Origin: Periweissella fabaria
Lineage (GTDB): Bacteria; Bacillota; Bacilli; Lactobacillales; Lactobacillaceae
NCBI RefSeq assembly: GCF_918814575.1
Contig: NZ_CAKKNS010000003.1
Span: 62,001-126,000 of the forward strand
Direction of reading: 5' to 3'
DNA length: 64,000 bases
Position 1 is the first letter of the stretch, and each line of letters starts with the position of its first letter. Below, piece by piece: positions 1 through 9,725 of the stretch. Both the position numbers and the translations under genes were made by a program. Under the pieces are notes generated by a model, which searched no databases, was not told the origin of the DNA, and worked only from the letters and a program-made list of their open reading frames with translations.

Positions 1-942
1 TCCTTAAAAAAGGATCTTGGAGCGGTTGTTGAGCTAATTGAACAAAATATTAATCTTGATGAGTCTGATGTTAAAAAAGCCATTGTTAAAATGATTGAAA
101 ATGGCGGAAAAATGCTGCGACCTGCCTATACACTATTAATGGCATCTTTTTATGAGATTGATCATCAACGAATTCTTGGATTAGCCGCAGCAATCGAAAC
201 GCTTCATGCCGCATCGTTAATCCACGACGACATTATTGATGATGCGCCAACACGTCGACACTTACCTTCAATACAACAACAATTCGGCAAAGATGTTGCT
301 GTCTATGCTGGGGATTATTTGTTCGTCGTTGTTTTCCGCTTATTGAGTAAAAATCACCTGGATTTATCTGCAATCCAACGCGATACGCAATATCTTGATA
401 ATTTATTAGCTGGGGAATTAAATCAAAAAGATGCCCGTTACGATTTTGAAATGACTATCGAACGGTACTTAAAACAAATCGATGGTAAGACTGCTGAATT
501 ATTTGCTTTAGCAACTACCATTGGTGCAAACAAAGAAAATGCCCCCGCTGATTTTCTTGCCAATGCTGATAAAATTGGGCGTAACATTGGGATGGCTTTT
601 CAAATCTTAGATGATATCCTTGATTATGAAGAATCAAGTAAAGCCATTGGTAAACCGACACTTGAAGATTTACGTCAAGGCGTCTACTCAGCGCCACTTA
701 TCTTCACAATGGCCACGCACAAAGCTGAAATCTTACCGATTTTACAAAAGCGGACTGAAATTAGCGATGCAGAAGCCATAGTTTTAGATCGTTTAGTTAA
801 AAACTATGGGTTAACACCAGCTAAAGAACTCGCCAAAGAATACACACGCAAGGCAATTGCTGATATTGAAAATCTACCAGATAAACCTGCTAAGAAAATT
901 TTATTGCAATTGACGACCCAATTATTAAAACGTAAAAATTAA
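1..942 (+). CDS. Polyprenyl (hepta/nona-type) diphosphate synthase, 5' end outside window
   Basis: Trans-isoprenyl diphosphate synthase that condenses isopentenyl diphosphate units to make the long prenyl tail of quinones. The frame is open from base 1, before the first ATG at 91, so the gene starts upstream of the window. Counting from base 1, the first aspartate-rich motif (HDDIIDD) lies at residues 75-81 and the second (QILDDILD) near 201-208; both bind Mg and diphosphate. The substrate-binding GGKxxRP motif is present as GGKMLRP, around residues 35-41. Chain length cannot be read from the sequence, so hepta versus nona is open. It is followed directly by a strong intrinsic terminator, so it is the last gene of its unit. 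Confidence 0.88.
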   Translation, partial: SLKKDLGAVVELIEQNINLDESDVKKAIVKMIENGGKMLRPAYTLLMASFYEIDHQRILGLAAAIETLHAASLIHDDIIDDAPTRRHLPSIQQQFGKDVAVYAGDYLFVVVFRLLSKNHLDLSAIQRDTQYLDNLLAGELNQKDARYDFEMTIERYLKQIDGKTAELFALATTIGANKENAPADFLANADKIGRNIGMAFQILDDILDYEESSKAIGKPTLEDLRQGVYSAPLIFTMATHKAEILPILQKRTEISDAEAIVLDRLVKNYGLTPAKELAKEYTRKAIADIENLPDKPAKKILLQLTTQLLKRKN

Positions 943-946
943 TATC

Positions 947-983
947 AAAAAGGCTTCGGAATATCATATCCCAAAGCCTTTTT
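947..983. terminator. Bidirectional intrinsic terminator
   Basis: A 10-bp stem (AAAAAGGCTT at 947-956, AAGCCTTTTT at 974-983) is flanked by A and T runs on both sides. It can end the prenyl synthase transcript on + and the phosphoglycerate mutase transcript on -. Confidence 0.85.
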
Positions 984-1035
984 ATTTTTAGCTTTATTAC
1001 CCACTATCTTAGTAGTTGCTTTTAACACCGGATTC

Positions 1036-1698
1036 TTAAATGAATTCTTTTTTTATGATGTGTAATTGTTGATCTAGCTGATAATGAATCGGACTACCAT
1101 TGTCAACTTCAACTTGCATAATATCTGCATCATCAATTTGCTCTAGATATTTTATCAATGCCCGCAAAGTACTACCATGAGCAACAATCAATTGATTCTG
1201 GCCTTGGCGCAATCCTGGGGCAATCACATCTTGCCAGTAAGGTAATAATCGCACTGAGGCCATCTCGAGGCTTTCACCACGTGGTTCGAGCCCCAATGGA
1301 TATTGCCGTTTAGGCTCTGGGCGACTTAGTAATGGTGGCACGGCGACATATGAACGCCGCCATTGTTGTACTTGCCATGCCCCAAACTGTTCTTTAGCAG
1401 TATCTTTATTCATTCCCCGTAATGCACCATAATGCCGTTCATTTAAACGCCAAGACTTACGCATGGGTAAGTACAACTGATCTATTTGTTCAAGCACGAT
1501 ATTAGCCGTTTGAATTGCTCGGCGTAAATAGGATGTATGTACTTGCGTAAATTGAACATTCGCTTGCGCCAATTTCTGCCCCGCTATTTTAGCTTGGGCG
1601 ATACCTTGTTCCGTCAAAGCAACATCACTCCAACCCGTAAAAATATTATCTCGATTAGCTGTACTTTGACCATGGCGCATAATATATAAATCAACCAT
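1036..1698 (-). CDS. gpmA: 2,3-bisphosphoglycerate-dependent phosphoglycerate mutase
   Basis: Interconverts 3- and 2-phosphoglycerate in glycolysis, in the cytoplasm. The RHG motif is at residues 8-10 with the phospho-accepting His9, the acid Glu87 sits in LNERHYG, and the second catalytic His174 sits in [10 protein letters not shown]. The WRRSY and PP segment near 113-122 is typical of the cofactor-dependent family and separates it from broad-specificity phosphatases of the same fold. At 220 residues it is slightly shorter than the usual 228-230. The ATG is preceded by an AGGAA ribosome site. It is monocistronic, so it may be a paralogue rather than the main glycolytic enzyme; the sequence alone cannot decide this. 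Confidence 0.85.
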   Translation of the reverse strand: MVDLYIMRHGQSTANRDNIFTGWSDVALTEQGIAQAKIAGQKLAQANVQFTQVHTSYLRRAIQTANIVLEQIDQLYLPMRKSWRLNERHYGALRGMNKDTAKEQFGAWQVQQWRRSYVAVPPLLSRPEPKRQYPLGLEPRGESLEMASVRLLPYWQDVIAPGLRQGQNQLIVAHGSTLRALIKYLEQIDDADIMQVEVDNGSPIHYQLDQQLHIIKKEFI

Positions 1699-1810
1699 CT
1701 CAGTTCCTCACAATCACCGTCTTGTTAAATAACTTAATAATACTTGTTACCTTTTTCACCAATGATAGCTTATTTTTAATAAACTGCAAGTAGCTTTACT
1801 TAATTACTAC

Positions 1811-2785
1811 TTAAAATTCAAGAATGACGCTTCCATAACTCAAACCAGCCCCAAAACCAGCTAATAATAACCGCTTGCCAGTTAAATCTTGGGTATTCAT
1901 TAATTCCGCAAAAGCCATAGCAATTCCAGCTGATGAGGTATTACCGTAATATGAAACATTTTCGCAAAACTTACTTATTGGTTGCTCCAATTTAGCAGCA
2001 ATTGCTTCAATAATGCGTAAATTGGCTTGATGCATAATATAAAAATCAATATCATCCCCAGTTAAGCCATTGTTCGTTAATAACGTCGTAATTTGCGTTG
2101 GCACTTTTGTCGTCGCAAATTCAAATACTGCCCGGCCATTTTGAAAAAACGCGTCCGTTTCAGGATAATTATTACTACTAATTTCTGTAATTGGCATAAC
2201 TCGACCTGAGTGAATTGTTTCAGCATCCCCCATTGTTTGCAACTTTTCTGCGCGAATAACTGAATTATCACCATCAGCAACTAATAATGCAGCCCCAGCG
2301 CCATCACCAAAAAATACGGCCGTTGTTCGGTCAGTAAAGTCCATCATTTTGGTATTAACTTCAGCACTAATTACTAGTGCACTTTTATACGTCCCTGATT
2401 TAAGAAATTTTTCCGCGGTACTTAACGCAAAAACAAACCCCGCACATGCCGTACTAATGTCATAGCCCCACGCATTTACTGCACCTAATTTCTTTTGCAC
2501 AATTGCAGCCGTTGCTGGTGTTTGCGCATCTGGGGTAATGGTACTTACAATAATCAAATCGATATCTTCTGCAGCATATTTAGCATTATCTAACGCTTGT
2601 TGTGCTGCTTTAGTTGCTAAATCCGATGTATTTTCACCAGCCAAGGAAAAATGCCGTGTTTTAATCCCGGTATGACTTTGAATCCAAGGATCATTGGTGT
2701 CCATGATTGTGGCTAACTGATTATTATCCACAACACTGGCTGGTACATAATGCCCCGCTGCAATAATCTTGACCCCATCACTCAT
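1811..2785 (-). CDS. fabH: Beta-ketoacyl-ACP synthase III
   Basis: Starts fatty-acid synthesis by condensing acetyl-CoA with malonyl-ACP. The catalytic triad is complete: Cys114 in the STACAGF motif, His252 in MHQAN, and Asn282 in YGNTSSAG. The C-terminal GFGAGLSYGS stretch is also standard. The length of 324 residues is normal. It stands alone between gpmA and guaB rather than beside fabT, acpP and fabK, so it is either a detached fabH or a second copy; the rest of the genome would tell. A perfect AT-only palindrome lies in its leader (see separate entry). Confidence 0.92.
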   Translation of the reverse strand: MSDGVKIIAAGHYVPASVVDNNQLATIMDTNDPWIQSHTGIKTRHFSLAGENTSDLATKAAQQALDNAKYAAEDIDLIIVSTITPDAQTPATAAIVQKKLGAVNAWGYDISTACAGFVFALSTAEKFLKSGTYKSALVISAEVNTKMMDFTDRTTAVFFGDGAGAALLVADGDNSVIRAEKLQTMGDAETIHSGRVMPITEISSNNYPETDAFFQNGRAVFEFATTKVPTQITTLLTNNGLTGDDIDFYIMHQANLRIIEAIAAKLEQPISKFCENVSYYGNTSSAGIAMAFAELMNTQDLTGKRLLLAGFGAGLSYGSVILEF

Positions 2786-2810
2786 TTTATTACCTCTTTA
2801 TTATTCTCTT

Positions 2811-2831
2811 AATTATATTTTTAATATAATT
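2811..2831. promoter_or_regulatory. Palindrome in the fabH leader, possible operator
   Basis: AATTATATT at 2811-2819 and AATATAATT at 2823-2831 form a perfect 9-bp inverted repeat with a 3-nt centre, 26 bases upstream of the fabH start. It has no G or C and could be a repressor site or a chance AT dyad. It does not clearly match the FabT consensus I know. Confidence 0.3.
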
Positions 2832-2852
2832 CCTATTAAAGTTTATCAGTCC

Positions 2853-2882
2853 ATTTTAGCTTAAAATAGGTTAAATAATCAA
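2853..2882 (-). promoter_or_regulatory. Candidate fabH promoter
   Basis: On the minus strand a -35 TTGATT (2877-2882) and a -10 TAAAAT (2853-2858) are separated by 18 bp. The palindrome at 2811-2831 lies downstream, in the transcribed leader. Confidence 0.4.
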
Positions 2883-2981
2883 AAAAAATCTTTTTCACCT
2901 GTTTTTTTAAGATTCATTTTCCTTTATTATGTGCTACCATGAGAGATAGTTCGTTTTTTTTTAATAATCCACTAGATAAGT

Positions 2982-3010
2982 TTGACTTTTAAAGATTTCA
3001 CTGGTAAATT
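2982..3010 (+). promoter_or_regulatory. guaBA promoter
   Basis: TTGACT (2982-2987) and TAAATT (3005-3010) with a 17-bp spacer, 36 bp before the guaB ATG. An AAGAGG ribosome site follows at 3031-3036. No purine-riboswitch-like fold is visible in the short leader. Confidence 0.65.
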
Positions 3011-3045
3011 AAGAACAATCAAAATTTGAAAAGAGGTTAAAATTC

Positions 3046-5109
3046 ATGTCTAACTGGGACGAAAAATTCTCAAAACAAGGTTTCACCTTCGATGATATCG
3101 CGCTTTTAGCTGAACCTAGCGAAAATACCGATACTGCTATTAATTTGCAAACAACAATTGCAGATAACTTACACTTAAACATCCCTGTTTTAAGTGCCAG
3201 CATGGATACAGTCACTGAAGCCAATATGGCTGCAGCACTTGCTAGTGCCGGTGGTCTTGGAGTGATTCACAAAAACTTGAGTATTGCTGATCAAGCTAAC
3301 GAAGTTGCTAAAGTTAAAGCTTTAACAATTGATACCAAATCAAACCCGATGGCTGCCCTTGATGAACAAGGTCGCCTTCTCGTTGCCGCCGCAGTTGGAG
3401 TTACCTCTGATACATTCGAACGCGCTAGTGCATTATTCAATGCTGGTGCTGATGCGATTATTATCGATACTGCTCACGGTCACTCAGCCGGAGTTCTTCG
3501 TAAAATTGCCGAAATTCGTGCCGATTTCCCAAATAACACTTTGATTGCCGGAAACGTAGCTACTGCTAGTGGAACACGTGCTTTATTTGAAGCCGGTGTT
3601 GATGTTGTTAAAGTAGGTATCGGTCCTGGTTCAATCTGTACTACCCGAGTTGTTGCTGGGGTTGGTGTACCACAATTTACAGCCATTCATGACGCTGCGG
3701 TTGTTGCCAAGGAATTTGGTAAAGCAATTATCGCCGATGGTGGTTTAAAGAGTGCCGATGACATTACTAAAGCCTTAGTAGCTGGTGGTAATGCTGTTAT
3801 GGTCGGTTCAATGCTTGCTGGGACTGATGAAGCACCAGGTGAAGTATTCGTTGCCGAAGATGGTAAAAAATACAAATCATACCGTGGTATGGGTTCAATT
3901 GGTGCCATGCAACGTGGTTCATCTGACCGTTACTTCCAAGGGGGCGTTAACGAAGCTAACAAGCTTGTTCCCGAAGGTATTGAAGGTCGGACTGCTTATA
4001 AAGGAACAGCCCTTGATGTCATTGGCAAAATGATTGATGGCTTAAAAGCCAACATGAATGGTCTTAAATTAGCTAGCCTTACTACGCTAATTAACGATGA
4101 TGTAGCGGCTAAAGTTGCTAATCCATTCCCTGCTAATGCTGACCGACACCTTTCATACGAAAACGTACTCTTACAACCAGCCGCTTCAAACGTGTTGCCA
4201 AACAGTGTTTCATTAGCTTCAAAAATCGCCCCAATGTTAACTTTAAACATTCCGGTTATTTCAGATCAAACAATCACTGATGCAACTTTAGCAACTGTGC
4301 TTGCACAACAAGGTGGACTTGGTGTTATTTCTGCTAAATTAAGCATTGACGCCCAAGCTAAAGAAGTTGGTTTAGTTAAGTCAGTTTCAATTAGTACTAT
4401 TTCAACACCAAATGCCGCAACTGACGTTCAAGGTGACCAAGGTCACTTAGTTGTTGCCGCTGCCGTCAACATTGATGATGAATTAACTGCACGTGTTGAA
4501 AAATTAGTAGCTGCCAAGGTCGATGCAGTTGTTGTTAACAATGCTACTCCTGCAGTTATTGCTGAATTACACGCTGCATTCCCTTCATTAGTATTATTTG
4601 CTGATGATGTAACTTCTGCTGATGCTGCGGAAGCGTTACTCCAAGCAGGAGCCACAACTTTAATTGCTAAAACTGCTGACCACACTGAACTTTCAACAAT
4701 TTTGGCCACAGCTAAAGTTGCGGAAGCTCATGGTGCTTTTGTAATCGCTCATGGTGATATCAAATACTCTGGTGATATTGTTAAAGCTCTTTCAGCTGGT
4801 GCCAATGCAGTTATGCTTGACTCAATGCTTGCTGGAACTGACGAAGCTGTTCAAGGTGATGTTGTTGTTACTGGTAATGAAAATATTCTTGCTGGTTACG
4901 AAGAACACACAAGTTACAATGGTTCTGCTGCGGATGTTATTTTCCAAATGCTCGGTGGTTTACGCTCAGGAATGGGTTATACCGGTGCTGCTACACCAGC
5001 TGAATTGATTCAAAAAGCAGCCTTTGTTCAAATTACAACTGCTGGTTTGATTGAATCTCATCCACATGATGTTACAATTACTAAGTCAGCACCTAATTAC
5101 TCTAAGTAA
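3046..5109 (+). CDS. guaB: IMP dehydrogenase fused to a second, degenerate IMPDH barrel
   Basis: Residues 1-335 form a CBS-less IMP dehydrogenase, which oxidises IMP to XMP for GMP synthesis. The two CBS domains usually inserted near residue 95 are absent: KVKALTI runs straight into the second part of the barrel. This half has the catalytic loop [11 protein letters not shown] at 191-201 with Cys198, the phosphate-binding DGG at 231-233, and the flap Arg295-Tyr296 in DRYFQG. After a linker near 344-366, residues 368-687 repeat the barrel from HLSYENVLL onward. In this copy the cysteine loop is replaced by [14 protein letters not shown] by HGD, and the flap is deleted. It alone keeps the family C-terminus ([12 protein letters not shown] at 637-648, ESHPHD at 670-675). 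Cys198 is the only cysteine in the protein. guaA follows after 32 bp. The frame is intact over 2 kb, so this is not an obvious assembly join. Confidence 0.9.
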   Translation: MSNWDEKFSKQGFTFDDIALLAEPSENTDTAINLQTTIADNLHLNIPVLSASMDTVTEANMAAALASAGGLGVIHKNLSIADQANEVAKVKALTIDTKSNPMAALDEQGRLLVAAAVGVTSDTFERASALFNAGADAIIIDTAHGHSAGVLRKIAEIRADFPNNTLIAGNVATASGTRALFEAGVDVVKVGIGPGSICTTRVVAGVGVPQFTAIHDAAVVAKEFGKAIIADGGLKSADDITKALVAGGNAVMVGSMLAGTDEAPGEVFVAEDGKKYKSYRGMGSIGAMQRGSSDRYFQGGVNEANKLVPEGIEGRTAYKGTALDVIGKMIDGLKANMNGLKLASLTTLINDDVAAKVANPFPANADRHLSYENVLLQPAASNVLPNSVSLASKIAPMLTLNIPVISDQTITDATLATVLAQQGGLGVISAKLSIDAQAKEVGLVKSVSISTISTPNAATDVQGDQGHLVVAAAVNIDDELTARVEKLVAAKVDAVVVNNATPAVIAELHAAFPSLVLFADDVTSADAAEALLQAGATTLIAKTADHTELSTILATAKVAEAHGAFVIAHGDIKYSGDIVKALSAGANAVMLDSMLAGTDEAVQGDVVVTGNENILAGYEEHTSYNGSAADVIFQMLGGLRSGMGYTGAATPAELIQKAAFVQITTAGLIESHPHDVTITKSAPNYSK

Positions 5110-5141
5110 TTTGATTTAAAATATTTAAGGAGTCCATAGTA

Positions 5142-6689
5142 ATGGCCAATAAAGAATTCGACAAAATTCTCGTGCTTGATTTTGGTAGTCAATACAACCA
5201 ATTGATTACTCGCCGTATTCGTGAATTCGGTGTTTTCTCTGAATTAAAATCACACAAACTTACTGCCGATGAGATTAAGGCAATTAACCCTAAAGCAATC
5301 ATCTTCTCTGGTGGCCCTAACTCAGTTTATGCTGATGATGCCTTCAAGATTGATCCTGCTATCTGGGAATTAGGTTTACCAATTCTTGGAATTTGTTACG
5401 GAATGCAATTGATGGCCCACGACCTCCCTGGTGGTGAAGTTCTTGGTGCAAAAGACCAAGAATATGGTGTTACTGATATTAACATTACTGTACCAACTAC
5501 ACCATTGTTTGCGAACACACCTGAAGAACAAGTGGTATTAATGAGTCACGGTGACAAGGTAACTTCTTTACCTGATGGTTTCGAACCAGTTGCTGTTTCA
5601 GCTAATACACCATTTGCTGCTATCCAAAACTTAGACAAGAACTTCTTTGGAATCCAATTCCACCCTGAAGTACGTCATTCAGTTTTCGGTAATGACATTC
5701 TTAAAAACTTTGTATTCAACATCGCTGGTGCAACTGCTAACTGGTCAATGGATGACTTCATTGACGAAACAATTGCTGAAATCCGTGAAACTGTTGGTGA
5801 TAAGAAAGTCCTTCTTGGTCTTTCTGGTGGAGTTGACTCATCTGTTGTTGGGGTCTTACTACAAAAAGCAATTGGTGACCAATTAACTTGTATCTTTGTT
5901 GATCACGGTTTACTCCGTAAGGGTGAAGCTGAACAAGTTATGGCCGATCTTGGAACTGGTTTTGGCTTAAACATCATCAAAGTCGATGCCCAAAAACGAT
6001 TCCTTGATAAGTTAGCTGGTGTTACTGATCCTGAACAAAAACGTAAAATTATTGGTCGTGAATTCGTTGAAGTCTTCAACGATGAAGCCTTTAAACTCGA
6101 AGACGTTGATTTCTTAGCCCAAGGTACGCTTTACACTGATATCATTGAATCAGGTACTGATACCGCCCAAACTATTAAGTCACACCATAATGTTGGTGGT
6201 CTTCCAAAAGAAATGACATTCAAGTTAATTGAACCAATGAAAACACTCTTCAAAGATGAAGTTCGTGCTATCGGTGAAAAACTTGATATTCCACATCACC
6301 TTGTATGGCGTCAACCATTCCCAGGTCCTGGTCTTGGTATCCGGGTTCTTGGTGAAATCACTGAAGATAAATTAGAAATCGTCCGTGATACTGATGCTAT
6401 CTTACGTGAAGAAATTGCCGCTCACGGTCTTGAAAGTGAAATCTGGCAATACTTCACCGTACTTACTGGTATTCGTTCAGTTGGGGTCATGGGTGATGGT
6501 CGGACTTACGATTATACAATTGCCTTACGTGGGGTAACTTCTATTGATGGAATGACTGCTTCATTTGCAAAAATTCCATGGGAAGTCCTTGAAGACATCT
6601 CAATTCGTATTGTAAATGAAGTTGATCACGTTAACCGCGTAGTCTACGATATTACAAGTAAGCCACCTGCAACTATTGAATGGGAATAA
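5142..6689 (+). CDS. guaA: GMP synthase (glutamine-hydrolysing)
   Basis: Converts XMP to GMP using glutamine and ATP, the step after guaB. The class I glutamine amidotransferase domain (about 1-200) has the nucleophile Cys85 in GICYGMQ and the partners His174 and Glu176 in FHPEV. The ATP-pyrophosphatase domain starts with the PP-loop SGGVDSS at 228-234, and the C-terminal dimerisation domain ends in PPATIEWE. The length of 515 residues is standard. An AAGGAG ribosome site at 5127-5132 lies 9 bases before the ATG. It is co-transcribed with guaB and closed by a strong terminator. Confidence 0.97.
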   Translation: MANKEFDKILVLDFGSQYNQLITRRIREFGVFSELKSHKLTADEIKAINPKAIIFSGGPNSVYADDAFKIDPAIWELGLPILGICYGMQLMAHDLPGGEVLGAKDQEYGVTDINITVPTTPLFANTPEEQVVLMSHGDKVTSLPDGFEPVAVSANTPFAAIQNLDKNFFGIQFHPEVRHSVFGNDILKNFVFNIAGATANWSMDDFIDETIAEIRETVGDKKVLLGLSGGVDSSVVGVLLQKAIGDQLTCIFVDHGLLRKGEAEQVMADLGTGFGLNIIKVDAQKRFLDKLAGVTDPEQKRKIIGREFVEVFNDEAFKLEDVDFLAQGTLYTDIIESGTDTAQTIKSHHNVGGLPKEMTFKLIEPMKTLFKDEVRAIGEKLDIPHHLVWRQPFPGPGLGIRVLGEITEDKLEIVRDTDAILREEIAAHGLESEIWQYFTVLTGIRSVGVMGDGRTYDYTIALRGVTSIDGMTASFAKIPWEVLEDISIRIVNEVDHVNRVVYDITSKPPATIEWE

Positions 6690-6746
6690 GTTGCTTTGCA
6701 ATTTTAGTCCTATCAATTTATAGCGGTATCTGCTTAACTAGCATAT

Positions 6747-6784
6747 AAAAACGCCACACAGCTAATAACTGTGTGGCGTTTTTT
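6747..6784. terminator. Intrinsic terminator after guaA
   Basis: A perfect 15-bp stem (AAAAACGCCACACAG at 6747-6761 with its complement at 6769-6783) has a 7-nt loop, and the 3' arm runs into T residues. The A-rich 5' flank means it can also end the glpQ transcript from the other side. Confidence 0.9.
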
Positions 6785-6795
6785 AGTATGTTGGA

Positions 6796-7533
6796 CTAAT
6801 TATCAGCTAATTTGTTACGGCATTGAATAGCTTGTGCTGGATAATCTGTATGGAAGGCATCTACATTACGCTTAAAGCAAAGTATCATTGCACTTTCTTC
6901 GTTGACGGTCCAAGGACGAATGTATTTAGGGTAATCAATAAGTTCTTTTTCCATCTTCGAAAACCAAGTAAAAGATGGATGAATACTATCAATTAATAAT
7001 AAATATTTTGAAAATAATATGGTGAATTTATCTCCCACCATGATCCAAGCTTTCTTAGTTTGAGGGTCAATTTCGCCCAGTCGTTCCAAGGTCAAAGGAT
7101 TAAAGCTAGAATAGATTACTTCAAATACTGGTTGTTGTTTTTGAATTAACTTAACTAGTTTTTGCTCAATTCCAGGATAATCATATTGGTCTGTTTTAAG
7201 TTCAATATTTAAAGTTCCTGTAAACCCAATCTCGGTTAATAAGTCTAGAACTTCTGTAAAAGTTGGAATTTTTTCAGTTGCATATTCCATTGAAAACCAA
7301 CTACCGGCATCGTATTCCTGTAATTCCTTAACAGTCATATCCCCAACAGTACCTGTACCATCGGTTGTGCGATTAATTGTTTCATCATGTATGACTACCA
7401 ACTGACCATCCTTTGATAACTGTACATCCAATTCTATACCATCACTTCCTACCCGAACTGCTTCTCGAAAAGCTGATAATGTATTTTCTGGATGCGTCCC
7501 TTTACTGCCACGATGCGCAAAAATTTTGGTCAT
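6796..7533 (-). CDS. glpQ: Glycerophosphodiester phosphodiesterase
   Basis: Hydrolyses glycerophosphodiesters to glycerol-3-phosphate and an alcohol. The GDPD signature is complete: His7-Arg8 in AHRGS, PENT at 15-18, metal ligands Glu34 and Asp36 in DGIELDVQ, and His49 in VVIHDE. There is no signal peptide, so it acts in the cytoplasm. It is the last gene of the ugp operon, 15 bp after ugpB, which suggests that imported phosphodiesters are cleaved here. The length of 245 residues is normal for the cytoplasmic UgpQ-like type. UgpQ would be an equally good name. Confidence 0.9.
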   Translation of the reverse strand: MTKIFAHRGSKGTHPENTLSAFREAVRVGSDGIELDVQLSKDGQLVVIHDETINRTTDGTGTVGDMTVKELQEYDAGSWFSMEYATEKIPTFTEVLDLLTEIGFTGTLNIELKTDQYDYPGIEQKLVKLIQKQQPVFEVIYSSFNPLTLERLGEIDPQTKKAWIMVGDKFTILFSKYLLLIDSIHPSFTWFSKMEKELIDYPKYIRPWTVNEESAMILCFKRNVDAFHTDYPAQAIQCRNKLADN

Positions 7534-7548
7534 GCTAGCCCCTCTTTC

Positions 7549-8892
7549 CTATTGTAGTTTCCCATTTGAACGATTTGATTGTAATAATGCATTATTTACG
7601 TCAGTAGAAACTTTATCTAAAGTTTTCGTAACATTAGCCCCGTTGAAGATACTATCCATTCCAGCTTCTTCAATTGATCGAGATTCCGTAATTACATTTG
7701 TTAGTACCCCTTGTGTTTGCGGAACATTTTTTGTATCGTGCAATTGATTAGCCGCTTGCTGTAATTCTGGATTTTTTGCATATGCTTTTTTCATCAAGTC
7801 TTCGTTATATGCTAGCTTATTTACTGGAAAGTAACCCGTTGCTAAAGACCATTTAGCTTGGCTCGCTGGTTTTAACATAAATTTCATGAAATCCCACGCC
7901 CCATTTGTTTCAGATTTAGATTTTCCTTTCGTAATCCAGACACTTGCACCACCAATAGCAACTCCTGTACGCGTTTGTTTTTTCTCAGGAATTGGTAAAT
8001 AGCCAATTCCTACGTTAAATTTTGCTGTTTTGAAAATTTGATTTGCTGACGATGATGAAGCAAAAATCATCGCCACATCTTGTTTTAAGAAACCAGCAGT
8101 AAGATCGTTTTCATTTGTTGAATAGTTAACTGCTGTCCCATCTTTAAGCATGTTTTGCACCCATGTTAACATATAACGAGTATCAGCATTATTAAACGAG
8201 ACTTTAGTCGGTACACCGGTTTTCCCGTTATCGTTATTCATCAAAAAATTCCCTTGATTAGCAATTAATTCTTCAAATAACCAACCATATACTTGGAGAC
8301 TAAATGATTTTGTTTTTGAACCTTTTTCCTTTAATTTACGACCAATATCAGCAATTTCTTCATACGTTTTTGGAAATGAATTATATCCCACTGATTTTAA
8401 TACATCCTTATTGTAAAACATTACTGGCGTTGAACTATTGAACGGAATTGATTGTAATTTACCATCTAAACTATAATAAGCAGAAATTGGTTTTTCAATA
8501 TTGTTTAAGGTTACTCCGTCTTGTTCAAATAATTTATATGCGGGAATATAATTTTTATTATCAATCATTGTTTGGGTCCCCACTTCTGGAACTTGTACAA
8601 GATCTGGAGCAGAAGGACTACCAGCAACACTTTGGTATTTCGCTAAATTTTCTGCATAAGTTCCCTGAAAACTTGGAATAATTTCATATTTAGTTTGTGA
8701 TTTATTATATTCTGCAACTAATTTTTCTAATGCAACTTTATTTGCACCACCCATCGCATGCCAGAAAGTGATTACTTGACGATGATCTTGGGTTTTTGTA
8801 TTAGCATTCGCGTTTGCCATTTGCATTCCTATTCCAAAAATGGCAGCAATTCCTAGTATTGAAAGTAAAATTACGAAAATCTTCTTAGACAC
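7549..8892 (-). CDS. ugpB: ABC transporter substrate-binding protein (glycerol-3-phosphate / glycerophosphodiester type)
   Basis: Extracellular solute-binding protein family 1. Residues about 5-28 form a hydrophobic secretion signal followed by an ANANA stretch, then the mature domain starts with VITFWHAMGG, typical of UgpB-like proteins. There is no lipobox cysteine, and no cysteine is visible in the protein, so it may stay anchored by its uncleaved N-terminus or be cleaved by signal peptidase I. The substrate is inferred from glpQ and the operon order; a sugar cannot be excluded. It lies 11 bp after ugpE. Confidence 0.82.
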   Translation of the reverse strand: MSKKIFVILLSILGIAAIFGIGMQMANANANTKTQDHRQVITFWHAMGGANKVALEKLVAEYNKSQTKYEIIPSFQGTYAENLAKYQSVAGSPSAPDLVQVPEVGTQTMIDNKNYIPAYKLFEQDGVTLNNIEKPISAYYSLDGKLQSIPFNSSTPVMFYNKDVLKSVGYNSFPKTYEEIADIGRKLKEKGSKTKSFSLQVYGWLFEELIANQGNFLMNNDNGKTGVPTKVSFNNADTRYMLTWVQNMLKDGTAVNYSTNENDLTAGFLKQDVAMIFASSSSANQIFKTAKFNVGIGYLPIPEKKQTRTGVAIGGASVWITKGKSKSETNGAWDFMKFMLKPASQAKWSLATGYFPVNKLAYNEDLMKKAYAKNPELQQAANQLHDTKNVPQTQGVLTNVITESRSIEEAGMDSIFNGANVTKTLDKVSTDVNNALLQSNRSNGKLQ

Positions 8893-8903
8893 GTGCTTTT
8901 CTC

Positions 8904-9725
8904 CTATTTAACTGCACCTTCAGCCAAACCTTCCTGTAAGCGTTTTTGACTTAAGTAAAGAATAATTAATGTTGGCAATGCCACAATTACTGCTGAGGCC
9001 ATTACAACCCCCCATTCCGTCAAAGCTTCTTCCGACTGGATTTGACGTAATCCTATTTGGACAGTTCGAACATTATTATTTGTAGAAACAAGTAATGGCC
9101 ATAGGTACATATTCCAAGCACCTAAAAATTGATAGATTGCTAAAGTAATGAGACTTTGTTTTGAAATGGGCATCACTACATCTTTATAAACTCTCCAGTG
9201 ATTAAAACCATTTACCCTACTTGCCTCAATTAATTCATTTGGAATTTGTTTAAACGTTTGGCGCAAGAAAAAAGTTGAAAATGCTGATGCTAAGGATGGC
9301 AAAGCAATCCCAAAGTAAGAATCAATTAGGTGCATTGCTTTAATTGTTTGAAAATTAGCAATAAATGTTGCTTCAAATGGCACCATCATTGTCATTAAAA
9401 ATATAAAGAATAGTGGCTCTTTCCATTTAAAATTTAAAAAGACAAATGCGTATGCCGCTAAACTACTCACAATTAACTGCGCAGTTACGATTAACGACGA
9501 TGTAATTGTCGAATTAATCATCATACGTGGAACATTAGCATTTTGAAACGCCTTTACATAATTTTCAAAATTTAAACTTTTGGGAAACAACGAACCACCT
9601 AAGTAATCAATCCCTGGAACAAAGCTAATCATAATTCCTGAAAAAATGGGTAAAATATAAATTACTGCCAACCCGATTAAAATAATATACAGAATTGTAG
9701 TTTGGAATTTATTCGATTTTATCAT
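8904..9725 (-). CDS. ugpE: ABC transporter permease (UgpE type)
   Basis: Membrane subunit of the CUT1-type importer. It has about six hydrophobic segments, starting at residues 10-32, and the EAA loop around EASRVNGFNHWRVYKDVVMP in the C-terminal half, which docks onto the ATPase. The length of 273 residues fits the family. Its ATG overlaps the ugpA stop by 4 nt (ATGA at 9722-9725), so the two permeases are translationally coupled. The C-terminus LQEGLAEGAVK is typical of this permease class. Confidence 0.87.
   Translation of the reverse strand: MIKSNKFQTTILYIILIGLAVIYILPIFSGIMISFVPGIDYLGGSLFPKSLNFENYVKAFQNANVPRMMINSTITSSLIVTAQLIVSSLAAYAFVFLNFKWKEPLFFIFLMTMMVPFEATFIANFQTIKAMHLIDSYFGIALPSLASAFSTFFLRQTFKQIPNELIEASRVNGFNHWRVYKDVVMPISKQSLITLAIYQFLGAWNMYLWPLLVSTNNNVRTVQIGLRQIQSEEALTEWGVVMASAVIVALPTLIILYLSQKRLQEGLAEGAVK

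Noticed and set aside
2786-3045. Purine or guanine riboswitch upstream of guaB
   Set aside because: The transcribed leader is only about 30 nt and no three-way-junction core is visible; a simple promoter is the better reading.
4443-4709. Antisense reading frames opposite guaB and the ribosomal genes
   Set aside because: They are composition artefacts of alanine-rich or basic codons, without ribosome sites or recognisable domains.
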